Positions 8,578-17,672 of a DNA stretch of 64,000 bases are shown one piece after another. How positions within the stretch are numbered: the stretch's first letter is position 1; each line of letters opens with the position of its first letter. The stretch spans positions 1,922,001 through 1,986,000 of the forward strand of contig CP019326.1 in assembly GCA_001971685.1 (NCBI GenBank). The letters run 5' to 3'. The position numbers were made by a program, and so were the translations under genes. Source of the DNA: Halomonas sp. 1513 (lineage in GTDB: Bacteria; Pseudomonadota; Gammaproteobacteria; Pseudomonadales; Halomonadaceae). A model generated the notes under the pieces. The model searched no databases, had not been told where the DNA came from, and saw only the letters and a list, made by a program, of their open reading frames with translations.

Positions 8578-9426
8578 ATGAATCCTTCCACGCTTATCGG
8601 CATCGCCGCCAGTATCTTGATGCTGGCCAGTGTGCTTCTGCTGAGCGCCGAGTCGGCGGCCAGCTTCATCAACCTGCCGGGCTTGGCCATCGTGCTGACC
8701 GGCACCCTGGCGGCAACCTTTATCAGCTATCCGCTCAAGGAGGTGGTGCGGGTGGTGCGGCTGGTGGCGCTGGTGTTTCGCCGCGAGAACAGCCGCGTGC
8801 AGGAGGATATCCAGGAGCTGGTGCGGCTGTCGCGGCTGTGGTTCAAGGGCGATATCCACGCCGTTGAGCATGCCCTGGAGAACGACGTGCGCAACCCCTT
8901 CCTGCGCACCGGGGTGCAGCTGGTGATCGACAACACCCGCGAAGAGGAGATCCTCGACCTGCTGCGCTGGCGGGTGGCGCGCATGAAGGCCCGCGAGCGG
9001 GCCGAGGCGCAGATCTTTCGCACCATGGCGCTCTACGCCCCGGCCTTCGGCATGATCGGCACCCTGGTGGGGCTGGTGAATATGCTCGAAGTGATGGATA
9101 CCGACCAGATCGGAGTGATCGGCGAGAAGATGGCGGTGGCGCTGCTGACCACCTTCTACGGCATCGTGCTGGCCAATCTGGTATTCAAGCCGATTGCCGT
9201 CAAGCTGGAGCGGCGCACCGAGGAGCGGCTGATCGCCATGAACATGGTGCTCGAGGGGGTGTCACTGATGTCGCGGCGTCGCCTGCCGTCGTTCATCGAG
9301 GAGACCCTCAAGTCGTTCATGGCCAACCACCACGACGAACTGCGCGACCAGGTGCTGCTCGACGAGCCGCTGGAGAAGACCGGACGGCGCCTGCAGTGGC
9401 CGGCGAGGCTACGCAAGCATGCCTGA
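8578..9426 (+). CDS. MotA/PomA-like stator protein, second copy
   Basis: A 282-residue inner-membrane ion-channel subunit of the MotA/TolQ/ExbB superfamily. Two hydrophobic segments lie near residues 5-25 and 32-52, then a cytoplasmic domain, then two more at about 155-175 ('APAFGMIGTLVGLVNML') and 185-210 ('KMAVALLTTFYGIVLANLVF'). The pattern and order are those of MotA/PomA proteins. It overlaps the MotB-like gene by 8 bases, so the pair is coupled. It lies 16 kb from the chemotaxis motAB and differs clearly from it. Whether it powers the same flagellum with another ion, or something else, cannot be told. Confidence 0.85.
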   Translation: MNPSTLIGIAASILMLASVLLLSAESAASFINLPGLAIVLTGTLAATFISYPLKEVVRVVRLVALVFRRENSRVQEDIQELVRLSRLWFKGDIHAVEHALENDVRNPFLRTGVQLVIDNTREEEILDLLRWRVARMKARERAEAQIFRTMALYAPAFGMIGTLVGLVNMLEVMDTDQIGVIGEKMAVALLTTFYGIVLANLVFKPIAVKLERRTEERLIAMNMVLEGVSLMSRRRLPSFIEETLKSFMANHHDELRDQVLLDEPLEKTGRRLQWPARLRKHA

Positions 9427-10399
9427 TACCACGCGCTACGATGCGCTGCTCGAGGAGGCGGGCGACGTCGAGTCGAGCAGCGGCTGGATGGTCAGCTACA
9501 TCGATGTGATGACGCTACTGGTGGCGCTGTTCGTGCTGCTTTTCGCGCTGTCGTTTCGCCTCGGTAGCGACGCCGACCCCGCACCGGTGACGCTCTATGC
9601 GGAGGTGGATGCCACGCCAGCCTCGCAGCTGGGGGTGCCGCTGCCGGAGGAGATGCTGGCGGCGATGCAGCCCCAGGCGCCGTACTTGAACGGTGCCGCC
9701 CCCGCTATCGATCCGGCTGCGGTGGTGGTGGCCCTGGGTGTGGCGCGACGCACGCAGCCGGCCCCGCCGCCCGCGACGCCGGCCAGGCCGTTCCCCTCCG
9801 AACCGATGATGGCCGATTGGCAGCCGCCGTCGCCGCAGGTGGTGGCGGCCAACGGCGCCAATCTCGATGTGCCGCTTGAGGAGTTGGTGGTGGTGGTGAC
9901 CGACACGGCCCCGCAGCGCGCCCGAGAGATCGACCCCGAGGCAGTGGCGGTGGCTTCCACGCTTGCCGAGACCCTGGAGCAGCGCGTCGCCGAGGCGCCG
10001 CATCTACCCGATCTCGAGGGGGTGGCGGTGTCGCGGGTGGCCGAGGGCATCAGCCTGCGGGTCGAGGACAACCTGCTGTTCTCCACCGCCGAAGCCGAAC
10101 TGACCGGCGCCGGTCGCGACGTGATCGAGAGCCTGGTCGCGCTGATTCAGCGCCACGATGGCGAGGTCTCGGTGGAAGGCCACACCGATAGCCGGCCGAT
10201 CAACACCCCGCAGTTCCCTTCCAACTGGGAGCTCTCAAGCGCCCGGGCCACGGCGATTCTACGCTACCTGGCGGATGAAGGGGTGTCGCCTTCGCGGCTG
10301 CGTGCAGTGGGCTTTGGTGACACACGCCCGTTGGCCAGCAACGATTCCCAGGAAGGGCGCGCCAAGAATCGCCGCGTCGAGGTGATCATTCACCTCTAG
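9419..10399 (+). CDS. MotB/PomB-like stator protein with long linker
   Basis: A 326-residue partner of the MotA-like protein. A single N-terminal transmembrane helix contains the ion-carrying aspartate in 'YIDVMTLLVALFVLLFAL' (residues about 27-44). Residues about 195-326 are a peptidoglycan-binding OmpA-like domain with 'GHTDSRPI' and 'SNWELSSARATAILRYL', ending 'RAKNRRVEVII'. Between them lie about 150 residues rich in Pro and Ala, longer than the usual plug and linker of MotB. The aspartate and the peptidoglycan residues are intact, so a working stator is likely. The gene stops 1 base from a convergent gene. Confidence 0.86.
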   Translation: MPDTTRYDALLEEAGDVESSSGWMVSYIDVMTLLVALFVLLFALSFRLGSDADPAPVTLYAEVDATPASQLGVPLPEEMLAAMQPQAPYLNGAAPAIDPAAVVVALGVARRTQPAPPPATPARPFPSEPMMADWQPPSPQVVAANGANLDVPLEELVVVVTDTAPQRAREIDPEAVAVASTLAETLEQRVAEAPHLPDLEGVAVSRVAEGISLRVEDNLLFSTAEAELTGAGRDVIESLVALIQRHDGEVSVEGHTDSRPINTPQFPSNWELSSARATAILRYLADEGVSPSRLRAVGFGDTRPLASNDSQEGRAKNRRVEVIIHL

Positions 10400-10400
10400 C

Positions 10401-11006
10401 TCAAAAGTGGTAGGCGATCATGGCGGTGGTGAGGTTGAGGTGCTCGAGCCTTGGCGCGTCGATACGCTCGTACTGCAGATGCGCCACGGTGCGCGGCGTG
10501 AAGTTCATCCGCGCGCCGAAGCCGTGGACCCGGGCGGTGCCACCCATGGCCATGTCGACCTCTTGGGCATCGCTGCCCGACAGGGTGGTCTCGAGATCGC
10601 CGCTCCAGTCGGTCAGGCCCGACTTGGCGAACAGGCTGAACCTGCCAAGGTGCAGACCGGCGGTCACCGCGCCTTGCAGGCTGGTGGTATTGAGCAGCAC
10701 CGACTGGTCGTCGATGGCAGTAGGGGTCTCGTCGGTGACCAGGTAGGTGATTTCTGCACCGACACCGAGTCGGGGCAGATTGGGCAGCAGGTAGCCCGCC
10801 AGCAGGCGAAAGCCGGAGGTGGCGCCGTCGGGCATGGACATCTCCGCCCCCTCCAGCACCACGCCATTCTCCAGACTCGCCAGCTCGGTAAAATCGCCGT
10901 TGACCTGAACCGGCATGCCCTCATCATCGGCCAGAGCGCTGCCCATGGCCAATGCCATGACGGGTACCAGCGCGAAGCGCGTGAGGCGGGAGGGTAGAGT
11001 ATGCAT
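10401..11006 (-). CDS. small outer-membrane beta-barrel protein, function unknown
   Basis: A 201-residue protein with a signal peptide ('FALVPVMALAMGSALA') followed by alternating hydrophobic strands. It ends in Phe ('TTAMIAYHF'), the classic outer-membrane targeting end. Repeated strand-turn patterns such as 'RLGVGAEITYLV' and 'GRFSLFAKSGLTDW' suit an eight-stranded OmpA-like barrel. I do not recognise a specific family. It is convergent with the stator pair and has no obvious operon partner. Confidence 0.6.
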   Translation of the reverse strand: MHTLPSRLTRFALVPVMALAMGSALADDEGMPVQVNGDFTELASLENGVVLEGAEMSMPDGATSGFRLLAGYLLPNLPRLGVGAEITYLVTDETPTAIDDQSVLLNTTSLQGAVTAGLHLGRFSLFAKSGLTDWSGDLETTLSGSDAQEVDMAMGGTARVHGFGARMNFTPRTVAHLQYERIDAPRLEHLNLTTAMIAYHF

Positions 11007-11100
11007 GAGCTAGATAAGGTTCTCGGCGAGTCGCCTGCAAGCGACACAATGCTTCTACCTTAGTCGTTTTCAGGATGCTCTGCCAACCGAGGCCGCTCCC

Positions 11101-11511
11101 TCAGCGCCCCTTGAAGCGGAACAGCAGGTACTTGATGATCAGCGTCAAGGCAAAGACCAGCCAGCCCGAGGTGGCCAGCACGTTGTACATCAGCATTTTC
11201 TGCTGGCCGCTGAGAGGCGTTAGCAGGCTCTCGATCAGCACCCCGAAGAGTAGCGCCAGCAGCAGCGGCAGGGCGATGATGTGCATCAGCATCTCGGTGC
11301 GCCGCCGACGGATGCGATAGCGCTGCAGGGTGAGGCGAAAGGGCCGATGCGCCCAGCACACGAACACCAGGGTGGCGGCGATGCTAAGCATGGCAACGCT
11401 GGGCAGGGGTTCGCCGATTGCAGCCGAGTAGCTGGCCGACCAGGCCAGCAGCAGCCATATGGCCCCTTCGAGCAGGGCGACGAAGTCGCCCGATGTGCGT
11501 ACCGCTAGCAT
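11101..11511 (-). CDS. small inner-membrane protein, function unknown
   Basis: A 136-residue protein with four predicted membrane helices: near residues 12-32, 38-55, 75-97 and 108-130. A strongly basic stretch 'RPFRLTLQRYRIRRRRTE' lies between helices two and three and marks a cytoplasmic loop. The C-terminus is also basic. I do not recognise the family. It lies 48 bases downstream of a same-strand DMT exporter gene and may be cotranscribed with it. Confidence 0.55.
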   Translation of the reverse strand: MLAVRTSGDFVALLEGAIWLLLAWSASYSAAIGEPLPSVAMLSIAATLVFVCWAHRPFRLTLQRYRIRRRRTEMLMHIIALPLLLALLFGVLIESLLTPLSGQQKMLMYNVLATSGWLVFALTLIIKYLLFRFKGR

Positions 11512-11559
11512 TCACGTGTCCTGTTCTAGCCAATTCTTGCCCGTTGCCACCAGCCTACC

Positions 11560-12465
11560 TCATGTCGCCGGGCGTTTATGCCATAAGCGGCGTATCCAGT
11601 GCCAGCGATTGATCAACAGCGCGGTGAAAATCAGCGCACAGCCTAGCCACTGCAGCTGGCTCATGGTTTCCCGAAACCATAGCGCGGCGAGCATCGCGGT
11701 CCATACCGCTTCGAGCATCATAATTACTGCGCCGTTGCTGGAGCTGGTCAGTCGCTGGGCATAGAGCTGCACCCAGAAGCGCATCACGCTGGCAATCACC
11801 ACGCTGGCCAGCAGCCAGCCCAGGGTGGGAGAGGCCACTTGCCTGGGCCAGGGTTCGCTGAGCGCTGATATCAGCGTCAGGCCGGCACCCAGCACCAGCA
11901 TCTGGATGATGGTAAAGGGCAGCGGCGGCACGCGCTTGACTACCTGGCTGTTGACGTTGAACAGCAGAGCGAACAGCGTCGCCGAGGCGAGAAACAGCCA
12001 CTGGCTGGGTTCGACCCGAAAGCCGTTATTGAGCGACAGGCAGGCGAAACCCAGCATCGCCACCGGCAGTGCCAGCCAGGTGGCGGCGGGCGGCCGGTCG
12101 CCGAACAGGAAGCGTGCCATGAACGGCACCATCAGGATCCACAGGCTGTTGATGAAGGCGCTCTCGCCAAGGTGGCTAGAGGCATCGAGCCCCAGCACCC
12201 AGAGCGTGATGGCGCCAATGAACAGCACGCCTACCGCACCTGCCTGGCGCCACTGATGGGCGCTCAGCGCAAACAGGGGCCGCCAGCCGACAAGGCCCAG
12301 CAGCGCTGCGGCAAGCAGAAAGCGCGTGCCGATGAACAGCAGCGGTGGTAGGCCTTCGAGCGCCTCCTTGGAGAAGATCCACCCGGCAGCGGCCATCATG
12401 GTGACCGCCAGCAGCAGGGCGTCTGCCTTGAGCGAGGGCCTTGCGGCAACGGAGGTGGGCATCAA
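11560..12465 (-). CDS. EamA/DMT superfamily permease
   Basis: A 301-residue inner-membrane carrier with ten predicted helices arranged as two five-helix EamA repeats. The N-terminal helix carries 'AAAGWIFSKEALEGLPPLLF', typical of the drug/metabolite transporter fold, and the second repeat ends with 'AALWFRETMSQLQWLGCALI'. Such proteins export amino acids, metabolites or drugs. The substrate is not predictable. It is one of two DMT carriers flanking pyrC, and the two are not close copies. Confidence 0.85.
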   Translation of the reverse strand: MMPTSVAARPSLKADALLLAVTMMAAAGWIFSKEALEGLPPLLFIGTRFLLAAALLGLVGWRPLFALSAHQWRQAGAVGVLFIGAITLWVLGLDASSHLGESAFINSLWILMVPFMARFLFGDRPPAATWLALPVAMLGFACLSLNNGFRVEPSQWLFLASATLFALLFNVNSQVVKRVPPLPFTIIQMLVLGAGLTLISALSEPWPRQVASPTLGWLLASVVIASVMRFWVQLYAQRLTSSSNGAVIMMLEAVWTAMLAALWFRETMSQLQWLGCALIFTALLINRWHWIRRLWHKRPAT

Positions 12466-12534
12466 CGGTTCCTTGAGACTAAAGGCGTAATGTTACCAGG
12501 CTAATGGAGTCGCTCGCCACGCCATGGCTCTCGG

Positions 12535-12564
12535 CTGACCGTGGGGCCAGCGTTCGTCTATAAT
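12535..12564 (+). promoter_or_regulatory. sigma-70 promoter of pyrC
   Basis: A perfect TATAAT at 12559-12564 is preceded by CTGACC at 12535-12540 with an 18-base spacer. Transcription would start near 12571, leaving a leader of about 55 bases before the GTG of pyrC. The leader holds CCATCGCGATGG, a small inverted repeat. In enterobacteria the pyrC leader mediates pyrimidine control, but I cannot show this here. Confidence 0.6.
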
Positions 12565-12624
12565 GGCCGGGTTTTGCCATCGCGATGGTGCAACGACAGC
12601 GTACTCTCTCAATAAGGCCTGCCC

Positions 12625-13659
12625 GTGAACCAGATTACCCTGACCCAACCCGACGACTGGCACCTGCATCTGCGTGACGGTGCCGCCCTGGCCGCGGTGG
12701 TGGCCTATACGGCGCGCCAATGCGGCCGCGCCATCATCATGCCCAACCTGACGCCGCCGGTGACCACCACCGAGCAGGCCCGCGCCTATCGCGATCGGAT
12801 CCTGGCGGCGCTGCCCGAGGGCAGCGACTTCGAGCCGCTGATGACGCTGTATCTCACCGACAACACGCCGCCGGAGGAGATCGAGCGGGCCAAGGCCAGC
12901 GGCATCGTGCATGCGGTCAAGCTCTACCCGGCCGGGGCCACCACCAACTCCGACTCCGGGGTCACCGACATCGACCACTGTTCGCGGGCCATCGAGGCCA
13001 TGGAGCGGGTTGGCCTGCCGCTGCTGGTGCACGGCGAGGTGACCAGCCCCGAGATCGATATCTTCGATCGCGAGGCCGTCTTCATCGAACGGGTGATGGC
13101 GCCGCTGCTGATCCGCTTCCCGCAGCTCAGGGTGGTGTTCGAGCACATCACCACCGAAGACGCGGTGAACTTCGTGCGCGAGTCGTCGGCCAATATCGCC
13201 GCCACCATCACCGCCCACCATCTGCTGTTCAACCGTAACCATATGCTGGTCGGGGGCATCAAGCCGCACTACTACTGCCTGCCCGTGCTCAAGCGGGAGC
13301 GCCATCGCGATGCACTGCTGGCGGCAGCCACCTCGGGTAGCGGCAAGTTCTTCCTGGGCACCGATAGCGCGCCCCACGCCCGCGGCGACAAGGAGTCCGC
13401 CTGCGGCTGTGCCGGGGCCTTCACCGCGCCCGCGGCCATCGAGCTCTACGCCATGGCCTTCGAGCAGGCCGGACGGCTGGAGCAGCTGGAAGGGTTTGCC
13501 AGCCATCACGGCCCGGACTTCTATGGCGTGCCGCGCAATTCGCGCCAGGTGACGCTGCTGCGCGAGAGCTGGCAGCTCCCCGAGACGCTGCCCTACGCCG
13601 AGGATGGCGTGATCGTGCCGCTCATGGCGGGGCAGACGCTTCCCTGGCGCCTGGCCTGA
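12625..13659 (+). CDS. pyrC: dihydroorotase
   Basis: The cytoplasmic enzyme of the third step of pyrimidine synthesis, interconverting carbamoyl-aspartate and dihydroorotate. At 344 residues it is the short, class II (E. coli PyrC-like) type. The zinc site is visible in '[10 protein letters not shown]' (HxH, residues 13-15), the lysine to be carbamylated in 'HAVKLYPAG' (near 98), 'LLVHGEV', 'FEHITT', and the catalytic Asp in '[17 protein letters not shown]' (near 247). The start is GTG, preceded by AAGG. The next gene's start codon directly abuts the pyrC stop. Confidence 0.96.
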   Translation: MNQITLTQPDDWHLHLRDGAALAAVVAYTARQCGRAIIMPNLTPPVTTTEQARAYRDRILAALPEGSDFEPLMTLYLTDNTPPEEIERAKASGIVHAVKLYPAGATTNSDSGVTDIDHCSRAIEAMERVGLPLLVHGEVTSPEIDIFDREAVFIERVMAPLLIRFPQLRVVFEHITTEDAVNFVRESSANIAATITAHHLLFNRNHMLVGGIKPHYYCLPVLKRERHRDALLAAATSGSGKFFLGTDSAPHARGDKESACGCAGAFTAPAAIELYAMAFEQAGRLEQLEGFASHHGPDFYGVPRNSRQVTLLRESWQLPETLPYAEDGVIVPLMAGQTLPWRLA

Positions 13660-14574
13660 GTGCCGCCTGCAGGACGCCCTTGGTCACACTGGGGCCTGCT
13701 GATCAGCCTGGTGATGCTGTGGGGCAGCTCGTTCTCGCTGACCCGCATCGCCGTGGCGCAGTTGACGCCCTCCATGGTGGTGATGGGGCGCAACGCGGTG
13801 GCGGCACTGCTGCTCGGCGTCCTGCTGCTGGTGTGGCGCCGTGGCCTGCCGCGGGGGCGCCGCGTATGGGCCTATATGGCGGTCATCGCGGTGATCGGCA
13901 ACGCCATGCCGTTCCTGCTGATCAGTTGGGGGCAGCAGCGCATCGACAGCGGCCTGGCGGGGATCCTGATGGCGGCGATGCCGCTGGTCACGCTGGTGCT
14001 GGCGCACTTCTACATCGACGGAGAGCGCCTGGCGCGGCATAAGGTGACCGGCTTCGTGGTGGGATTCGTGGGGATCGTGGTGCTGATCGGCCCCGCCGCG
14101 CTCGCCGAGCTCGGTGGCCAGGGCGAGACCCTGGTGGCGCAACTGGCGGTCCTGGGTGCATCGATCTGCTATGCGGTGAATACCATCGTCGCGCGTCGCA
14201 AACCGGCGAGCGACGTGTATGCCACCTCGGCGGTGGTGCTGGGGATGGCGATGCTGTTGACCTTGCCCATGGCGCTGGCGCCCGTGTGGCAAGCAACGCT
14301 GCCGATGCCTGAGCCGTCAGCCACGGCCGTATGGGCGGTGCTGCTGCTGGGGGTGATGAGTACGGCGGCGGGTAGCGTGGTCTATTTCAAGCTGATCGCC
14401 GCCGCTGGGCCGACCTTCCTGTCCCTGATCAACTACCTGATCCCACTATGGGCGGTGATGATCGGCACGCTGTTCATGGCCGAGCGTCTGGCGTGGAACC
14501 ATCTGTTGGCGCTGGCGCTGATCCTGCTTGGGGTAGCGGTGTCGCAGCGGCGCCTCAGCGTTCCCGGCGGGTAA
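13660..14574 (+). CDS. EamA/DMT superfamily permease
   Basis: A 304-residue inner-membrane transporter with ten hydrophobic helices in two EamA repeats. The motif 'LWGSSFSLTRIAVAQLTPS' opens the first repeat, and 'LINYLIPLWAVMIGTLFMAE' near residue 255 is the signature of the second. The GTG start directly follows the TGA of pyrC with no gap, so translation is probably coupled to pyrC. That association may mean only shared expression. Its last 20 bases overlap the end of the convergent MFS gene. Confidence 0.85.
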   Translation: MPPAGRPWSHWGLLISLVMLWGSSFSLTRIAVAQLTPSMVVMGRNAVAALLLGVLLLVWRRGLPRGRRVWAYMAVIAVIGNAMPFLLISWGQQRIDSGLAGILMAAMPLVTLVLAHFYIDGERLARHKVTGFVVGFVGIVVLIGPAALAELGGQGETLVAQLAVLGASICYAVNTIVARRKPASDVYATSAVVLGMAMLLTLPMALAPVWQATLPMPEPSATAVWAVLLLGVMSTAAGSVVYFKLIAAAGPTFLSLINYLIPLWAVMIGTLFMAERLAWNHLLALALILLGVAVSQRRLSVPGG

Positions 14575-15784
14575 CCAGCCGGCCCTGTTCGAGGTCGAGG
14601 CGATGCTGGCGGCCGGCGAGCATGGCACAGCTCGCTGCCACGCCGACGATGACCATCAGCAGCAGGCTGATGGTGCGATTGCCGGCGCCGAACTGCAGCA
14701 TCAGGCCGACGCTCAGCGGCCCGGCGGCGGCCATGCAGTAGCCGAGGCCCTGGACCATCCCCGACAGCTGGCCGGCCAGCTGGTGGGTGCCGCTGCGCAG
14801 CACGATCATGGTCAGGGCCATGCTGAAGCAGCCGCCCTGGCCAATGCCCAGCAGCGCGGCGCCCAGCCAGCGAGCCTGCAGCGGCCCGAGCAGCAGGACC
14901 AGCATGCCGGCGGCGCTGGCGCCCAGCAGCAGCAGCGTGGCAAGGCGCTGATCGCGTCCCAGCCGTGCCAGCCAGGGGGCGGCCAGCGCCGCCAGCAGCT
15001 GCGACATCACCGACATCGCCAACAGCCAGCCGGCTTCGCCCTCGCTGAGGCCGCGGCGCTGCATCAATACCGGCAGCCAGCCGAACACGATATAGGCCAG
15101 CGACGACTGGCTGCCCATGAAGCCGGTGACCTGCCACGCGAGTGGCGAGCGGAACAGCGACACCGGCGGCGCAGGCGGTTCATCGGGCTGCGATGCCGGG
15201 CGTGGTTGCGGCATCCCCAGCCGCCATGCCAGCAGCGCGGCCAGGGCCAGCAGTGCCCAGCTGGCCAGGCTGAGGGGCCAACTGCCCAGCAGGTCGGCCA
15301 GCGGCACGCTGATCCCTGCTCCGAGCGCACCGCCCAGGCAGAGCGCCATGGTGTAGACGCCGGTCATTAGGTCGGCGCCGCGGGGCAGTTCGCGCTTGAC
15401 CAGCGCCGGCAGCAGGCTGCCGCAGACGCCGATGGCAGCGCCCACCATGAGCGTGCCGAGGAACAGCAGCCACAGGCTGGGGAGGGCGCGGATGGTCAGC
15501 GCCACGGCGAGCGCTAGCAGGCCCAGGGAGAGGGCACGCTCCGCGCCCAGACGGCGCGAAAGGCGCGGGGCCAGCGGGGCGAACAGGCCAAGACAAAGGA
15601 CCGGTAGCGTGGTCAAGGCGCCCACGCCGAGCGGGCTTAGCCCGGTGTCTTGCTGGATACGGCCAAGCAGCGGTGCCAGCGACGACAGCGCGGGACGCAG
15701 GTTGAGCCCGACCAGCACCATCAGGCAGATGAACAGCGTCAGGCGGCGACCGCGTCGCGCGGTGGGCAGGGCGACGTCACTCAT
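14555..15784 (-). CDS. MFS transporter, CynX/NimT type
   Basis: A 409-residue major facilitator with twelve predicted helices. The N-terminal 'VLVGLNLRPALSSLAPLLG' is characteristic of the cyanate-transporter-like (CynX/NimT) branch, whose members export or import small anions and nitroimidazoles. No cynS cyanase or cynR is nearby, so a cyanate role is not supported. It is coupled to the unknown gene upstream by an ATGA overlap at 15781-15784 and converges on a DMT carrier with a 20-base overlap. Confidence 0.82.
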   Translation of the reverse strand: MSDVALPTARRGRRLTLFICLMVLVGLNLRPALSSLAPLLGRIQQDTGLSPLGVGALTTLPVLCLGLFAPLAPRLSRRLGAERALSLGLLALAVALTIRALPSLWLLFLGTLMVGAAIGVCGSLLPALVKRELPRGADLMTGVYTMALCLGGALGAGISVPLADLLGSWPLSLASWALLALAALLAWRLGMPQPRPASQPDEPPAPPVSLFRSPLAWQVTGFMGSQSSLAYIVFGWLPVLMQRRGLSEGEAGWLLAMSVMSQLLAALAAPWLARLGRDQRLATLLLLGASAAGMLVLLLGPLQARWLGAALLGIGQGGCFSMALTMIVLRSGTHQLAGQLSGMVQGLGYCMAAAGPLSVGLMLQFGAGNRTISLLLMVIVGVAASCAMLAGRQHRLDLEQGRLVTRRER

Positions 15785-16281
15785 CGGCGTCGATCTGGGT
15801 CCACGTCGATGGGAGGAAGGTCTTGCAGGGCGTCGAGGGCGCCGAAGTGAGTGCCGGCGTCGTCGCCCTCGGCGGCGGCTGCCTTGTCGCGAATCGCGGA
15901 GGTGTCCTCGACGCTGACCCGCTGTGGCACGCCGTTGAGTTCGGTGAAGGTGGCGATGAGACGACCCTCATACACCCAGCAGCGCTGAGGTACCCAGGAG
16001 ATACGATACAGCCGCTCTTGCCACTCGGCCTGATCCTGGCCGATCAGGCCGAAGGCTTCGACCGGGGCCAGCGCCACGAACAGGCCGGCATTGAGCACCA
16101 GCGCGCTGTCGTGCATGCGGATCGCCCCCTCGAAGCGGTTTTCCTGCAGCGCCTGGAGCGCCTTGGCGGGGCGCTCGCGGGACTCCAACTGGCCACGCCC
16201 GCACACATGCACCAGATCGCCGTCGATCTGCTTGATGGCCCAGACCTCGGGCAGTTTGGTGCGCTTGAACCAGTCGAGCAT
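15781..16281 (-). CDS. conserved-looking hypothetical protein, soluble
   Basis: A 166-residue protein with no signal peptide or membrane segment. It opens 'MLDWFKRTKLPEVWAIK' and contains 'QDQAEWQERLYRISWVPQRC' in the middle. Aromatic and charged residues alternate in a beta-rich pattern, and the C-terminal 30 residues are acidic and probably flexible. I do not recognise a family. Its stop overlaps the start of the CynX-type transporter gene, so the two are coexpressed and may work together. Codon use matches neighbours, so it is a real gene. Confidence 0.6.
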   Translation of the reverse strand: MLDWFKRTKLPEVWAIKQIDGDLVHVCGRGQLESRERPAKALQALQENRFEGAIRMHDSALVLNAGLFVALAPVEAFGLIGQDQAEWQERLYRISWVPQRCWVYEGRLIATFTELNGVPQRVSVEDTSAIRDKAAAAEGDDAGTHFGALDALQDLPPIDVDPDRRR

Positions 16282-16499
16282 GTACGGGCTCTATGCAATA
16301 TCGGGGGGTTAATTCTACCACGCGTCAGGAGCTTGGCTCGTGTCGAGATGTAAACAGGTGTTCGTTAGCCAAAATGCATAAATGCGACACCGGTAATATT
16401 CAACGTTGATTGTCCCCTGGCAGGGTTGTGGTCGCCCCCTAGATGCGACTAATGTCGACGCAGTGCTTTACAAAACAACGACAAACTCAGGGAAGTGGC
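16282..16499 (+). promoter_or_regulatory. leader of the polyamine-type ABC operon
   Basis: These 218 bases separate the divergent hypothetical gene from the ABC operon and should contain its promoter. I see an AT-rich stretch at about 16350-16410 but no clear promoter. ATGCGAC occurs at 16442-16448 and AATGCGACA at 16381-16389, a short repeated motif of unknown meaning. Nothing else is visible. Confidence 0.35.
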
Positions 16500-17645
16500 A
16501 TGACCGATACCTCCGAAGCGCAATCGGCGACCTCTGCGGTGTCTGCCCAGGGTGATGGCGATGCAACCTTTGCACGGTTTACCAACGTCCAGAAGAGCTA
16601 TGACGGCGTCGAACTGGTGGTCAAGGATTTCAATCTTGACATTCGCAAGGGTGAATTCGTCACCCTGCTGGGGCCGTCGGGCTCCGGTAAGACCACCTGT
16701 CTGATGATGATGGCCGGCTTCGAAACCCCTACCCACGGTGAAATTCTGCTCAAGGGCGAACCGATCAGCGGCCTGCCGCCGCACAAGCGCGGTATCGGCA
16801 TGGTGTTCCAGAACTATGCGCTGTTCCCGCATATGACGGTGGCCGAGAATCTCGCCTTTCCGCTCGAAGTGCGACATCTCAGCAAGGCGCAGATCAAGGA
16901 GAAGGTGGCACGGGCGCTTGCCATGGTGCGCCTCGAGGAGTTCGGCGACCGCCGCCCGGCGCAGCTCTCCGGTGGCCAGCAGCAGCGGGTGGCGCTGGCC
17001 CGGGCGCTGGTGTTCGAGCCCGAGCTGGTGCTGATGGATGAACCGCTTGGGGCGCTGGACAAGAACCTTCGCGAGGAGATGCAGTACGAGATCAAGCGCA
17101 TTCACGCCAGCCTCGGCGTGACCATGATCTATGTCACCCACGACCAGACCGAAGCGCTAACCATGTCCGACCGCATCGCCGTGTTCAACGACGGCGTGGT
17201 ACAGCAGCTGGCGTCGCCGGACGAGCTCTACGAGCGTCCGGAAAATGCCTTCGTGGCCTACTTCATCGGCGAGAACAACCGCCTGACCGGTGAGGTGAGT
17301 GAGCGCCTCGGCGATGACTGCAAGGTGCGTCTGGATAGCGGCGATACGGTGATCGCCAAGCCGGTGGCCGTGGGCGGCGTGGGGTCACGCACCACGCTAT
17401 CGCTGCGCCCCGAGCGGGTCAGCATCCTGCGCGAGGATGCGGCCGAGCAGTTCGACAATCAGTTTACCGCGACGGTGCAGGAGGTGATCTACCTCGGCGA
17501 CCACCTGAGGACGCGGGTATCGGTCTGTGGCAACGACGATTTCATTCTCAAGACGCCCAATGCGCAAGGGTTTGGCGTCATGCGCCCCGGTCAGCAGATT
17601 CAGGTCGGCTGGTCGAGCGCCGACTGTCGCGCCCTGGACGCCTGA
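16500..17645 (+). CDS. potA: polyamine-type ABC transporter, ATP-binding protein
   Basis: A 381-residue ATPase that powers the importer encoded downstream. It shows Walker A 'GPSGSGKTT' (near residue 60), signature 'LSGGQQQR' and Walker B 'LVLMDEPLGALD', followed by 'YVTHDQTEAL' with the switch histidine. A C-terminal TOBE domain fills residues about 280-381. This is the layout of PotA/PotG. ATG 16500 is preferred to an earlier in-frame ATG at 16443 because AGGGAAG precedes it by six bases. The exact paralogue (PotA or PotG) is not resolvable. Confidence 0.9.
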   Translation: MTDTSEAQSATSAVSAQGDGDATFARFTNVQKSYDGVELVVKDFNLDIRKGEFVTLLGPSGSGKTTCLMMMAGFETPTHGEILLKGEPISGLPPHKRGIGMVFQNYALFPHMTVAENLAFPLEVRHLSKAQIKEKVARALAMVRLEEFGDRRPAQLSGGQQQRVALARALVFEPELVLMDEPLGALDKNLREEMQYEIKRIHASLGVTMIYVTHDQTEALTMSDRIAVFNDGVVQQLASPDELYERPENAFVAYFIGENNRLTGEVSERLGDDCKVRLDSGDTVIAKPVAVGGVGSRTTLSLRPERVSILREDAAEQFDNQFTATVQEVIYLGDHLRTRVSVCGNDDFILKTPNAQGFGVMRPGQQIQVGWSSADCRALDA

Positions 17646-17672
17646 GGGGGGGCAGTCAAGATCGCCGTCTTG

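Noticed and set aside
8578..10399. Possible Zorya-like defence system (MotA/MotB-type pair)
   Set aside because: ZorA has a long cytoplasmic tail and is followed by zorC/zorD or zorE. Here the MotA-like protein has ordinary length and the next gene is a convergent outer-membrane protein.
14555..14574. Frameshift or fusion between the DMT and MFS genes
   Set aside because: The 20-base overlap is between convergent genes that both have complete C-termini, so it is simple tail-to-tail overlap.
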